31,567 bases of DNA from a virus. The position numbers and the translations under genes were made by a program. The notes beneath the pieces are model-generated. The model ran no database searches, was not told the origin of the DNA, and saw only the letters and a program-made list of their open reading frames with translations. Positions 6,014 through 14,593 of this stretch are shown here, piece after piece. The stretch lies in the IMG/VR virus record IMGVR_UViG_3300032238_001658, positions 1 through 31,567 of that record. One strand, 5' to 3'. Numbering within the stretch: the first letter of the stretch is position 1; every line of letters starts with the position of its first letter.

Positions 6014-6042
6014 ATCATAGCAGGTCCTGGGGCACCTGTCAA
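6014..6042 (-). promoter_or_regulatory. Sigma70-like promoter (TTGACA-17-TATGAT)
   Basis: Minus-strand TTGACA (6037-6042) is separated by exactly 17 bases from TATGAT (6014-6019). It lies in the gap between the last late structural gene and the small early-type genes, pointing into the latter. It is the best host-type promoter of the window. Confidence 0.8.
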
Positions 6043-6045
6043 GGT

Positions 6046-6360
6046 TTATGCAAGGGTAATATTTGCAGATCTTAAAATGCCATCAGAACCGCGAACTTTA
6101 ATTCTCAAATTTGTATTACTAGTCAACTCAAAACTCATTTGAGAATTTGATGATGGTGCAGAAGTTGTACCTAAACCAACTGTTGTAATACCAGTTACGA
6201 TTAGGTTTTGAGTTGTAGATAATCCAGCAATCCCCAATGAAGTTGCTAATATACCACTAGTAGCACCAATTCCAAAAGTAGCAGATTCATTTCGAATAGA
6301 TAGCATTGTGGATGATCCTGCAGATACACTATCATCAATAAAATAATAATTATTTGCCAT
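6046..6360 (-). CDS. Small virion-type structural protein (104 aa)
   Basis: The protein starts MANNYYFIDDSVSAGSSTML and is rich in Ser, Thr, Gly and Ile with hardly any charged clusters (SGILATSLGIAGLSTTQNLI, TGITTVGLGTTS), ending in a beta-type FELTSNTNLRIKVRGSDGIL. This composition matches the repetitive beta-structured fibre or decoration proteins of the same late block; the TxxGIxTVGLGT style recurs in the fibre proteins of cyanophages. AAGGAG lies nine bases before ATG. It is the last gene of the leftward structural operon. Function beyond 'virion component' is not supported by a domain. Confidence 0.7.
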   Translation of the reverse strand: MANNYYFIDDSVSAGSSTMLSIRNESATFGIGATSGILATSLGIAGLSTTQNLIVTGITTVGLGTTSAPSSNSQMSFELTSNTNLRIKVRGSDGILRSANITLA

Positions 6361-6372
6361 TAAACCATCTCC

Positions 6373-7011
6373 TTACTTATTAATACTATAGATTGAATTG
6401 TTGCCAGGATAATCATTGATTGATTCTCCTTCATATTCGACGATCAATTTTTCTCCGTCTTTTCTTTCGCCATGAACAAGAAAATAACAATCAATATTAG
6501 ATGCAGTTCCCGAACGAATCATAATTTTTGCTCCCCATTCAATTTTATCCACAATCAAATCCTGAGAAGAACCAATCTGAGTAAGTGTAACCGTAATACT
6601 TTCCGGATCAACAAGTCCTTTCCAATATTCTGGAAGTTTAATTATATTCGAATTAGTAAGTCTTCCGCGATAATAGACACCAGACTCTGGACCCTCCAAA
6701 CAAACATGGCGCAGTCTCCATCCTTCTTTTGTTGGATGGGGAATATCAAAAGGTTTTCTAGATGTAAGAGTAATGCCTGATGCAGTAACTTGATCAGCCG
6801 TGACAGTGTGGGCAGTCAGTGCATTATTTACTTGGAAATTATCAATTTGAGCATTGCCATGAAGATATGGGGTACAGGCATCTGTTGGATAATCAATATC
6901 ATTGGTTTGCGACTTGACAATGTAATCATACATTGTGGATTTTAAACCTGATGTTGCTCTATCAGAACAATCAGCAACTCTTTCGTTATTTACAAGATTA
7001 AACTCCGCCAT
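6373..7011 (-). CDS. Virion protein with FDIPHP/GWRLRH domain (212 aa), paralogue 1
   Basis: Residues 1-85 are a variable N-terminus. From about residue 86 a conserved domain begins: KPFDIPHPTKEGWRLRHVCL, then EGPESGVYYRG, IKLPEYWKGLVD, VTLTQIGSSQDLIVDKIEWG and GERKDGEKLIVEYEGES. The next gene upstream (7011-7799) carries the same domain, so they are tandem paralogues. The pattern (F.I.HP, L.H, EGPE..VY.RG, LP.Y, LT.IG) is shared with C-terminal modules of phage and bacterial fibre-like proteins, where it often ends a surface appendage. It starts at the TAATG overlap with its upstream paralogue, with GGAG seven bases upstream, indicating translational coupling. Confidence 0.75.
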   Translation of the reverse strand: MAEFNLVNNERVADCSDRATSGLKSTMYDYIVKSQTNDIDYPTDACTPYLHGNAQIDNFQVNNALTAHTVTADQVTASGITLTSRKPFDIPHPTKEGWRLRHVCLEGPESGVYYRGRLTNSNIIKLPEYWKGLVDPESITVTLTQIGSSQDLIVDKIEWGAKIMIRSGTASNIDCYFLVHGERKDGEKLIVEYEGESINDYPGNNSIYSINK

Positions 7012-7799
7012 TAATTTTCTCCTTTAATATCATAATGATATCCAGAAACTGAATATTCATTATTATTGCCTGGATAATCTGCTGGACTTTCTCCTTCATA
7101 CTCAGAAATCAATCTCTCGCCATCTTTTCTTTCAGCAAAGATATGATAGAAGCAATGAATAGGCATACCACCCTTTGACTGGAGGTAAACTTTTTCTTCA
7201 TCAATCCTTTTCACAATAACATCTTGATGAGAACCAATTGGCGTCAGTGATACCGTAATTGTTGTCCAATCAACAAGGTTCTTCCAATAAGAAGGAAGTT
7301 GAATTTCATTTCGGTTCAGGACCTTTCCTCTTACATAAACATCATTTGAGGGACCTTCTGGGCACGTATGGCGCAGTCTCCATCCCTCTTTGGATGGATG
7401 AGGAATATCAAAATTCTTCTTAGCAGATAAGATATGCGATCCACATCTCGACTTAACTTCTCCTTGAGCGATGATATCAGAACCTGCAATGACTTTGCTA
7501 CTGACACTTAAATTATCAAAGATTGCAGCATCTCCACTTACGACAAGTGAATATGGAGAAAAATTTTGACCACAGTTTGCTCCGCCTACTGGAACTTTTA
7601 TAGAATCTCCATTACTCAAGGGTCCAACCATTAATGTTGCATATGCACCAGGAAATTCTGTTGCATTTCCAATTGATAATGGACCCTCAACAAATGCACC
7701 ACCTCTTACAGCTTCTTTACCAACTCCCATCCAAGGAGGCTGTCCTGCACCAACCATCAACTGCCTTCCAGTTGAAATATCATCAGAAGAATTTGCCAT
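7011..7799 (-). CDS. Virion protein with FDIPHP/GWRLRH domain (262 aa), paralogue 2
   Basis: The N-terminal ~120 residues (MANSSDDISTGRQLMVGAGQ, then PPWMGVGKEAVRGGAFVEGP and a beta-rich part) differ from paralogue 1. From about residue 128 the shared domain follows: KNFDIPHPSKEGWRLRHTCP, VYVRGKV, IQLPSYWKNLVD, VSLTPIGSHQDVIVKRI, AERKDGERLISEYEGES and DYPGNN. The common tail suggests the two proteins attach to, or end in, the same kind of structure while presenting different N-terminal parts. The gene lies between the needle-like 222-aa protein and paralogue 1 with near-zero spacing, so it belongs to the late structural operon. The name 'tail fibre-like' is inference. Confidence 0.75.
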   Translation of the reverse strand: MANSSDDISTGRQLMVGAGQPPWMGVGKEAVRGGAFVEGPLSIGNATEFPGAYATLMVGPLSNGDSIKVPVGGANCGQNFSPYSLVVSGDAAIFDNLSVSSKVIAGSDIIAQGEVKSRCGSHILSAKKNFDIPHPSKEGWRLRHTCPEGPSNDVYVRGKVLNRNEIQLPSYWKNLVDWTTITVSLTPIGSHQDVIVKRIDEEKVYLQSKGGMPIHCFYHIFAERKDGERLISEYEGESPADYPGNNNEYSVSGYHYDIKGEN

Positions 7800-7811
7800 T
7801 TTTACCTCTTA

Positions 7812-8480
7812 TTATACTTGATTATTTTTATTTTGTAAATTCTTACCACCATTTTTGCCGTCTTTATTTGCAACGGCATCGGTAGTATTTCTAATTAATG
7901 ACCCGTATATATTCATAGCAGTATTTGCTGCCATTTCTACTTGACCACTAGAAACCATTCTACATAAAGTTTTTGCATTTCCAATGATCTTTTTCCCGTC
8001 AAGTTCAATTGTTTCACTTGCTTTCATACGAATGTTTCCTTTAGAACCACCCTCACCAACAGCAACTAATTCAATATCAGTTCCTTGCAATCTAAGTTTT
8101 CCATTACTAGCAACGATACAAATGTTTCCATTCCAAGAATGAATCATCAAAGTATCTTCTGCTTCCTTTTTATCAAGACCTGCATCAATAGTAATTCTAC
8201 CAGGAGCAGTAACTTGTGTGCATCCTTTACGAGAACCGTCTTTATCTAAGACGATACCGTGCCTTCCATCAGATGCTTGAAGCATTACATCTGACGTTAC
8301 ATCCCCTTGTTTGTGAATAGCACCAAAAGAAATTGATCCATGATCATTACCAAGTGTTTTTGCAGTATAGTTTTGTTTAGCAGTATTTGTTTTTGAAACA
8401 CCACCACCAGCAGCACCACCTTTGGACAATGTTGTGGGAGTGCCCAGTTTTGTATTATTACGATTTTGTGATGTAGCCAT
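7812..8480 (-). CDS. Beta-helix/needle-like virion protein (222 aa), possibly baseplate spike tip
   Basis: The N-terminal 40 residues are low-complexity and basic (MATSQNRNNTKLGTPTTLSK, GGAAGGGVSK). The rest has short repeating beta units: DGRHGIVLDKDG, APGRITIDAG, EDTLMIHSWNGNICIVASNG, KLRLQGTDIELVA, GNIRMKASETIELDGKKI, GQVEMAANTAMNIYGS. Such repeats are typical of the C-terminal triple-stranded needle of T4 gp5 and of VgrG spikes. The gp5 of this phage (12573-14345) appears to lack that needle, so this protein may supply it in trans; this is inference. It lies in the late operon just downstream of the 1348-aa protein. Confidence 0.65.
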   Translation of the reverse strand: MATSQNRNNTKLGTPTTLSKGGAAGGGVSKTNTAKQNYTAKTLGNDHGSISFGAIHKQGDVTSDVMLQASDGRHGIVLDKDGSRKGCTQVTAPGRITIDAGLDKKEAEDTLMIHSWNGNICIVASNGKLRLQGTDIELVAVGEGGSKGNIRMKASETIELDGKKIIGNAKTLCRMVSSGQVEMAANTAMNIYGSLIRNTTDAVANKDGKNGGKNLQNKNNQV

Positions 8481-8500
8481 TAGATATGCCTAACTTATTA

Positions 8501-11500
8501 CTATGTAGTGGTATTTGGCGTACCTGGAATATTAAGTCTTGGATTATTACTGGTAACATCAGTACCAGACCTTTCAATTGCACTTGCAGGCGTTGTGACC
8601 TTCGCAGTAATGCTCTCTTGAAGAGTATCATAAACACGAGTTGGTGTTCCAACAGTCTTATAATATCCTGCATATTTGACACCATTTTCAAAGAAGATTG
8701 CGCCATAATATGCACGACCATCTACATAACCAGTTTGCTTGAGACCAACAAGATCCGTAACTTGAATTAATTTCTTTCCTTCTCCAGTTAAGGCAGGGTC
8801 TAATGGATCTCGTATCACTTCAAATACAGGTCTAAATGATGCATTCACTCCAGTTTCTGATGGAAGAGTAATTTCTGGGTAGAAAGTGAAACCACTACAT
8901 CCACCATTAACTTTAACATCTACAATTCTACCAAAAGAATCACAAGTATAACTTAATTGACATCCAGTATCAGGATTAATTTTAAGTTGATCTACTCCAC
9001 AATTATAATTAATTCCCGAATTTTCTACAATAACTTCTGCAAGTTTAAGAAGAACGGGATATCCTTGGCCAGTAGGTGCTGGCGCAATATATCCAACGCC
9101 AGGATCTTCTACGATTACTTTATCCACAACACCTTTACCCCTAATCAATTTGGGGCAAGGTGGAGGAACTAGAATTGCAGATACTCCGATTGGATTTTCG
9201 GTCCAAGGTTTGCTATGACCTGTACTGACCGTTACATTTTTAGTAATTTCTACAAAAGTTACAACTGGATTCTCTTGAAAAGAAGTATTGGGTATATTAA
9301 TATTTGATAACTCCAGTTCTACTATTCTTTTTCCTTTTGTAACATTCAGAAAAGTTGTTCTTACTCCTTGAAATACTTTTGCCCTTCCTGCTTCAACGCC
9401 ATCAACTCTAACAATGACTTGATCATCTGCCAAGGACTTAACAATATACTGTCCATCTTCAGGGAAATCAACATTTGACCAACGGAAGAACCAAGTTTTT
9501 CCTTGTATTTCATCTGTTGGAGTTAGAATATTGCTAAAAAGAGGTGAAATATCATTTCCATTATAACTTGTAATATCCGTAGGACCATCATAAGTTATTC
9601 CATTTTTTACAGTTCCACTAGTAATTGATGGGAATTTTTGTACAACATCGACAACAAATTTACATTCATTACCTTTTAGATCATAAAATCTTCCAATACT
9701 AGTAGCACATTGAATATCACTCCAATTATAATCTCTATAATCCTCTACCTCTAATACATTATCTCCTTTAGTTCTTAACTTTATTTGTCCGCGATTACTA
9801 GTAGAAAGTTTTACTTTATATACTTTACCATATTGAACATTTTTTGTAATATTTTCTTTTTTACTACTTTCTCCATTATCATATTCTTTTGATATTGAAA
9901 TTCCTAAGTCATCAATAGCAAATTTATTTGCAAATTGACCAGTAACAGAGATATTAAAATCAACATCAACAGTTTTTGGTTGGGGCGGAGAAGATACAAT
10001 CCAATCTTTTGTACTGAAAATTTTCTTTTCAACTTGAGCAAAAGTCTCAGAAGTGTAGTTAGAAACTTCTACTGAAATCGTATGATTGCCTTTTTCCAAT
10101 AGAACTTTTTCTGAACCATTTGTTTTACCAACTCTTCTAGAAAGGTCAAGTGATAAATTATTATCAATATAAATTTTAGCAATATCATCTACCTCGCCTT
10201 GAATTTTATAGTATCCTCGATAAGGAATTTCTACATTCCAAGAATTTCTAAAAATTGTTCCCCCTCTATCACTATCAAAAGTATCCAATGGAGGAACTGG
10301 AGATAATGCATAACGATTTAAAAATTTACTCCAACCATTAAATCTTACAGGATACCAAGGATTGGATGCGCCAGGAAATCTTGTAGACCAAAGTGGGCTG
10401 GGAGGACATCTTCCAGTTTGAACAGGGGGTTTTTCTTGAGGAATGATTGGAGGAGGAGCATCAATTGTAATCGATATTCCCATTGGATTCTCATTCCAAG
10501 ATCTTGATGCAACTACCTGCTCAGTTGTATATGTTGCTTCAATATTTACCGCAAGAGCCATTGGATTTCCTTTAGACAATGACCTTCCTTCAATTTGCTC
10601 TAGTTCTGCACGAATAGTATAATTTCCTGCCTTAAATTGATAGATTTCATTAAGATCTCCAGTACCTGTAGATGTGCCTGGGAAGAATCCCTCTTTCCTA
10701 ATTTGAATATCTCCAATATAAAGTGTTACATTATCATCAACAGCAATTTGAATTCTGTAATCACCATCGATAGGAAAATTAATATTGTTCCAAATAATAT
10801 TATGCTTTCCAGCAAAACTATTAGTTTGTGCTTCTTTGGTTGTTGTATCAAAAGGAGATACTCCATAACGATCAGCAATATTGGATGTTGCAGTTGCTGT
10901 TGGATTGGTCCTCCACAAACGACGATTTGCTTTATCAATATAATCTATTGTATTAAAAACATTCGAATTTTGGACTGGTCTTGATGTCAGTTGACTAATG
11001 GTCCTACTTGATTGAAGATTTTTTGTTTCTATAATTTCAATAGAACCATTTACATCATTCCCCCCACCATCAAAAAATTCAATTTTTTGATACTTAGTGC
11101 TATCTGCACCATAAAAAGTATTCCTATTTGCAAGTCTTGGTGTTCTTTGAGTATCTACAAATCTAATTGGACCATATTCTCTATTTACTTTAAAAACAGA
11201 TTTTGCACTTACAGTTCCCCTTGTTTGCCAATTACCACCATCTTTAGTTTTTTCCAAAACAATTGGTTGCCCATCTGGATTTGGAATAATTGCTTTTGAA
11301 ATTGCTATTCCATAACTATTTGGATCATCTTTCCAAACTAAAGAAAGTGTTACCTCAGTTTCAATATTTCCGCCCACTACCAAATAATATCCATCACTTT
11401 TAAGAATAAAATCTGCACCCTCTACTTGTTTTTCTATTTTATCCTGTATTATTTTGGTTTCATATATGGGAAAATTTTCCAAATCAACTCTAATTTTATG

Positions 11501-12547
11501 AACACCTCCTTTTAATGTTTTTCTCTGTGGATTTACTGGCGCATTAAAATTCTCAAGATCAAAAAATTTCAATCCATCAACATATAATGTTGCTTTATTA
11601 TCACATAATCCTCTAAAAACATATTCTCCATCACGCGGAAACTCATCTTCCCATTCAAAAGTAAATACTCTTCCTGCAAAATCACTTCCAGGAACATTTG
11701 ATGGAGAAACGGGAGAGACTGCATAGGAATTCATAAAGTCATTCCATGCAGTATAGTTTGGATTATTATCTTTTTTGCGAACTAACTCTAAATGTGAAGC
11801 ATCAGTTACCTCATACTTTCGGAAAGATTGACTTAATGATCTAATTCTTTTTGGCGTATTTTTTCTTGTTGTCCAAAATGGATTTTTTCCTATAGTAAGT
11901 TCTTTTTGATATTTTTCAATTTCTCTTTGAATTGGATCTTCGGTTACACCAGTATAAGTTCCAGGTTGCCAAGCACCCAAATCTTCTCCATTAGGACCCC
12001 AATTTCTTCCATATCCAACAGTTGTATCTGGACTTATTTCATATTCTTCAAAGTCTGCTTCATTATCATATGTCTCAAGTGTCTCAGTAGTTTCTCCAAG
12101 AACAGCTGTAAGAACTACTCCATTACCATTTTGACAGACATCTTTCGCATTTACAAAAGGTTCGTATTGATATCCAAATCCACCTTCTATAACATCTACT
12201 GCAAGTATTGCGCCATCAATACCAACAACAGCATTTCCTACTGCACCAATGCCACCACCGCCACTAAAATCAATAACTGGCGGACCACACTCTACAACTG
12301 TTTGAGGACCGCCACAACTATTTGCAGTGGAAACAAGACTATCTGTGGTTAAATTATTAACATCATTAATATTCAAATACTGAATATTATTATTACCATT
12401 TCTAAAAATGAATATCGTTCCTGGATTTTCTTGGGCATAGATATTTGCTTCGCCGATAGTCACTCCTGTAACATATCCCGTATCAGTAGAAATATATCCT
12501 ACTCTAATATCATCTTTAGATTTTGGTCCAAATAAATTAGTCGGCAT
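8501..12547 (-). CDS. Giant virion protein with four PA14-like beta-sandwich modules (1348 aa)
   Basis: The N-terminus (MPTNLFGPKSKDDIRVGYIS) is followed by a Gly-rich stretch. Then come four similar modules at about residues 295-365, 585-655, 768-835 and 1020-1090, each with 'W....FP.DG.Y......DD...Y.DG', a turn, then a KG.H/KR..V.LEN/LSN ending. Examples are FTFEWEDEFPRDGEYVFRGL and FFRWSNVDFPEDGQYIVKSL. This is the pattern of PA14-type carbohydrate-binding folds. Each module is followed by 'W.ENP.GI' or a similar linker. The C-terminal third is cysteine-containing (CQLSYTCDSFGR) and ends with a collagen-free beta region. A role as a host-surface-binding baseplate or fibre protein is likely. 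A late promoter (12567-12574) overlaps the end of gp5, directly upstream. Confidence 0.8.
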   Translation of the reverse strand: MPTNLFGPKSKDDIRVGYISTDTGYVTGVTIGEANIYAQENPGTIFIFRNGNNNIQYLNINDVNNLTTDSLVSTANSCGGPQTVVECGPPVIDFSGGGGIGAVGNAVVGIDGAILAVDVIEGGFGYQYEPFVNAKDVCQNGNGVVLTAVLGETTETLETYDNEADFEEYEISPDTTVGYGRNWGPNGEDLGAWQPGTYTGVTEDPIQREIEKYQKELTIGKNPFWTTRKNTPKRIRSLSQSFRKYEVTDASHLELVRKKDNNPNYTAWNDFMNSYAVSPVSPSNVPGSDFAGRVFTFEWEDEFPRDGEYVFRGLCDNKATLYVDGLKFFDLENFNAPVNPQRKTLKGGVHKIRVDLENFPIYETKIIQDKIEKQVEGADFILKSDGYYLVVGGNIETEVTLSLVWKDDPNSYGIAISKAIIPNPDGQPIVLEKTKDGGNWQTRGTVSAKSVFKVNREYGPIRFVDTQRTPRLANRNTFYGADSTKYQKIEFFDGGGNDVNGSIEIIETKNLQSSRTISQLTSRPVQNSNVFNTIDYIDKANRRLWRTNPTATATSNIADRYGVSPFDTTTKEAQTNSFAGKHNIIWNNINFPIDGDYRIQIAVDDNVTLYIGDIQIRKEGFFPGTSTGTGDLNEIYQFKAGNYTIRAELEQIEGRSLSKGNPMALAVNIEATYTTEQVVASRSWNENPMGISITIDAPPPIIPQEKPPVQTGRCPPSPLWSTRFPGASNPWYPVRFNGWSKFLNRYALSPVPPLDTFDSDRGGTIFRNSWNVEIPYRGYYKIQGEVDDIAKIYIDNNLSLDLSRRVGKTNGSEKVLLEKGNHTISVEVSNYTSETFAQVEKKIFSTKDWIVSSPPQPKTVDVDFNISVTGQFANKFAIDDLGISISKEYDNGESSKKENITKNVQYGKVYKVKLSTSNRGQIKLRTKGDNVLEVEDYRDYNWSDIQCATSIGRFYDLKGNECKFVVDVVQKFPSITSGTVKNGITYDGPTDITSYNGNDISPLFSNILTPTDEIQGKTWFFRWSNVDFPEDGQYIVKSLADDQVIVRVDGVEAGRAKVFQGVRTTFLNVTKGKRIVELELSNINIPNTSFQENPVVTFVEITKNVTVSTGHSKPWTENPIGVSAILVPPPCPKLIRGKGVVDKVIVEDPGVGYIAPAPTGQGYPVLLKLAEVIVENSGINYNCGVDQLKINPDTGCQLSYTCDSFGRIVDVKVNGGCSGFTFYPEITLPSETGVNASFRPVFEVIRDPLDPALTGEGKKLIQVTDLVGLKQTGYVDGRAYYGAIFFENGVKYAGYYKTVGTPTRVYDTLQESITAKVTTPASAIERSGTDVTSNNPRLNIPGTPNTTT

Positions 12548-12566
12548 ATCTTTTTCTTGTTAATGA

Positions 12567-12574
12567 TATTTATC
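12567..12574 (-). promoter_or_regulatory. Late promoter GATAAATA
   Basis: A one-base variant of the T4 late motif on the minus strand, overlapping the gp5 stop codon and 20 bases before the ATG of the 1348-aa gene. Confidence 0.6.
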
Positions 12575-14345
12575 AAGCAGTCCCAGCATTAAATCCTACA
12601 GAATATCCCGAAACAATAGTTCCTCTTTTACTACTTGATACTTCCTTAAATGGTACTGTTGGGGAAGGAGTTGATATTGTAGGATTATTTGCTGCTTTGT
12701 CTACTTCAGCAAATCTTGGCAATTGTGCTTGTTCAGTAGCACCACTACCAGTAGATATAGAATATTGATCCGATACCGCACAATTGGGTTTCAAGTCACT
12801 CGGAAATATATTCAATACAATATTTGTAAAACTAAGTGCCGAAGTAATACTTCCACTAATTCCGCCAATTATAGATCCAACATTATTAACAGCACCAGAA
12901 ATTTCTGATAATTCCGATTGAATATCAGAAAGAAAATTATTAATATTATCCAGAATATTATCGACAGACTTATTCATTTCGTTCATATTTTGTCCTATGA
13001 TACTTCCACTCAAATCTTCTACAGAACAAATAGGGGTATCAGTAGTAGTACCTTTTGTTGAAATAGTAGAATCTTCTTCATCTGGATCACGTTCTTTTGA
13101 AGTACTTTTATCCAAAACTTTATCCAAAAATCCTTGTATTTGTCCACAAAGATTATTGGTAATTTTACTGTAAACGTCATTAAGAATTTGATTGATAATT
13201 TCTTTGAGATCACTATACTTATATCTTTGATTTGGATATAATAAATCAACTGTTGGTGATAGTGCCTTATTAATTTTCTTCAAAACATATTCAAAAATTT
13301 TATCAAAAATAATCTTCATATATTTTGCGATTTGACAAGCAGCATTCGCAATTAGTTCTTTAAGAGATGTTATTGTACTTGTAACTGCATCAATATAACT
13401 TTTTGCTGCTGCCAAATACTTATTAATATCTTTTGTAAGATTTTCAATGATTGTTCTGATTGCTTTTAATGCTGATCCAGGCATATCGCAAGGATTCATT
13501 AATACAATTTTTTTAGTATAATATTCTTGCCTTTTTACATCTGCCGCAGTTACAATATGTGGATTATCTGGTTGCTCAATTGTTGCACCAGGTGCTGCTC
13601 CAGATTGTGGAGAATTTGAAAACTTACAACGATCCTTAATTCCTTTAGCAACTGCTTGTTGAACAAAAGCAGCTTTATTTGCCCCAGTTAGTCCTCTTGC
13701 CTCTGCTTCTCGTAATGCACTTTGTTGATCTGCAAATTGTGCCTTATTTAAGGGCAGATCTGAACGGAGACCAAATTCATTAACTTTAACTCCAGGAGGA
13801 GTAGGAGAACATTCTACAGATTGTTCTACCGTTCCTGGTTTTTTTGTAGATAATCCTACATCAGGAACTTTTGGTTTTGCTTGTTGTTGCGGAGGTTCTT
13901 TTCCCTCTGCATATCCACTTGTTGCAGCAAAATTTTGTGCGGTTGTTCCAATCTTTGTTGCAAGTATAGTCTGAGAATTATTTCCCAGCACTCCCATAAT
14001 TACAGGAACTTGTTGGTCCTGACCATCAAGGAAAAATCCAAATACAAAATTTCCTTGTCTTAAACCTAGAGTTTCAATCGCATTTGTCTGACCACCACCA
14101 GCAGTGGTGGGATACATAACCTGAGCCCAAGGAAGTTGATCCGAAGGAATTGTTTCTTCTTCTTTGTCGTGAAGACCAATAATTCTGACTTTATATCTAC
14201 GACCCCAACCAGGAATTTCATTTGAACTTTGATGTTTTCCTGGAAGCATATTATCACGCCAAGTGGAATCGTCAGCAATCTGACCAACCCACCAATTAAA
14301 TGATGATCCTAAAAATCCTGAGTTAAATAATGCTCCTTCAGACAT
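12573..14345 (-). CDS. 5: Baseplate hub gp5, OB-fold N-terminus, no lysozyme domain (590 aa)
   Basis: The N-terminal 130 residues are the gp5 OB-fold: FNWWVGQIADDSTWRDNMLP, GWGRRYKVRIIGLHD, LPWAQVMYPTTAGGG, RQGNFVFGFFLDGQDQQVPV, IMGVLGN. T4 gp5 continues with a T4-lysozyme domain and a beta-helical needle; here neither is seen. Instead there is a Pro/Gln linker, a short region around residues 200-240, and a long helical stretch (about 290-400: KAIRTIIENLTKDINKYLAA, IAKYMKIIFDKIFEYVLKKI), then low-complexity Ser/Thr sequence. The protein probably sits at the centre of the hub with gp27. It follows cp12 after two bases, and gp27-like lies next upstream, the expected partner. Confidence 0.88.
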   Translation of the reverse strand: MSEGALFNSGFLGSSFNWWVGQIADDSTWRDNMLPGKHQSSNEIPGWGRRYKVRIIGLHDKEEETIPSDQLPWAQVMYPTTAGGGQTNAIETLGLRQGNFVFGFFLDGQDQQVPVIMGVLGNNSQTILATKIGTTAQNFAATSGYAEGKEPPQQQAKPKVPDVGLSTKKPGTVEQSVECSPTPPGVKVNEFGLRSDLPLNKAQFADQQSALREAEARGLTGANKAAFVQQAVAKGIKDRCKFSNSPQSGAAPGATIEQPDNPHIVTAADVKRQEYYTKKIVLMNPCDMPGSALKAIRTIIENLTKDINKYLAAAKSYIDAVTSTITSLKELIANAACQIAKYMKIIFDKIFEYVLKKINKALSPTVDLLYPNQRYKYSDLKEIINQILNDVYSKITNNLCGQIQGFLDKVLDKSTSKERDPDEEDSTISTKGTTTDTPICSVEDLSGSIIGQNMNEMNKSVDNILDNINNFLSDIQSELSEISGAVNNVGSIIGGISGSITSALSFTNIVLNIFPSDLKPNCAVSDQYSISTGSGATEQAQLPRFAEVDKAANNPTISTPSPTVPFKEVSSSKRGTIVSGYSVGFNAGTA

Positions 14346-14347
14346 AA

Positions 14348-14560
14348 TTAATCTTCATAAATTCTACATTCAGGTGCTTCTGGATTACTATCGCAATATA
14401 ATTCTAATGGCGATGGATCATAATGATCGTTTGGATGATTCTCAACCCATTTTTCCAACGCTTCCAGTTCTTGTTCAGTATGGCGGCGAGATTGTGGAGA
14501 TATCAAAGGATCATCAAGAATCTTCTTATCTTTCTCTATATGCTTTTCTACACTATCCAT
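14348..14560 (-). CDS. cp12: CP12-like Calvin-cycle inhibitor (70 aa)
   Basis: The C-terminus LELYCDSNPEAPECRIYED is the CP12 signature: C56 and C65 separated by eight residues with Pro between, followed by R-I/V-Y-E/D-D. Known CP12 uses this cysteine pair to bind GAPDH and recruit PRK, switching off the Calvin cycle; phage copies are thought to redirect carbon flow to the pentose phosphate pathway. The N-terminal part (MDSVEKHIEKDKKILDDPLI, then a basic-acidic helix) lacks the second cysteine pair of plant CP12. I start at ATG 14560, after the gp27-like stop; a longer frame from 14620 overlaps that gene by 32 bases and adds a non-CP12 segment. A late-type motif lies 25 bases upstream. Its place between two baseplate hub genes is striking. 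Confidence 0.8.
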   Translation of the reverse strand: MDSVEKHIEKDKKILDDPLISPQSRRHTEQELEALEKWVENHPNDHYDPSPLELYCDSNPEAPECRIYED

Positions 14561-14585
14561 TTTTTTAGTGAGTGTATTGTCTAAG

Positions 14586-14593
14586 TATTTAGA
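14586..14593 (-). promoter_or_regulatory. Possible late promoter TCTAAATA
   Basis: One base off TATAAATA on the minus strand, spanning the stop codon of the gp27-like gene and 25 bases before the preferred cp12 start. It would give cp12 and gp5 their own late transcript. Confidence 0.4.

Noticed and set aside
11906-12352. Plus-strand 148-codon frame and similar long plus-strand frames over the structural genes (e.g. 10637-10984, 21774-22247, 27588-28031)
   Set aside because: They are antisense shadows of strongly recognisable proteins, with odd composition (Ile/Cys/Phe-rich) and no ribosome-binding sites.
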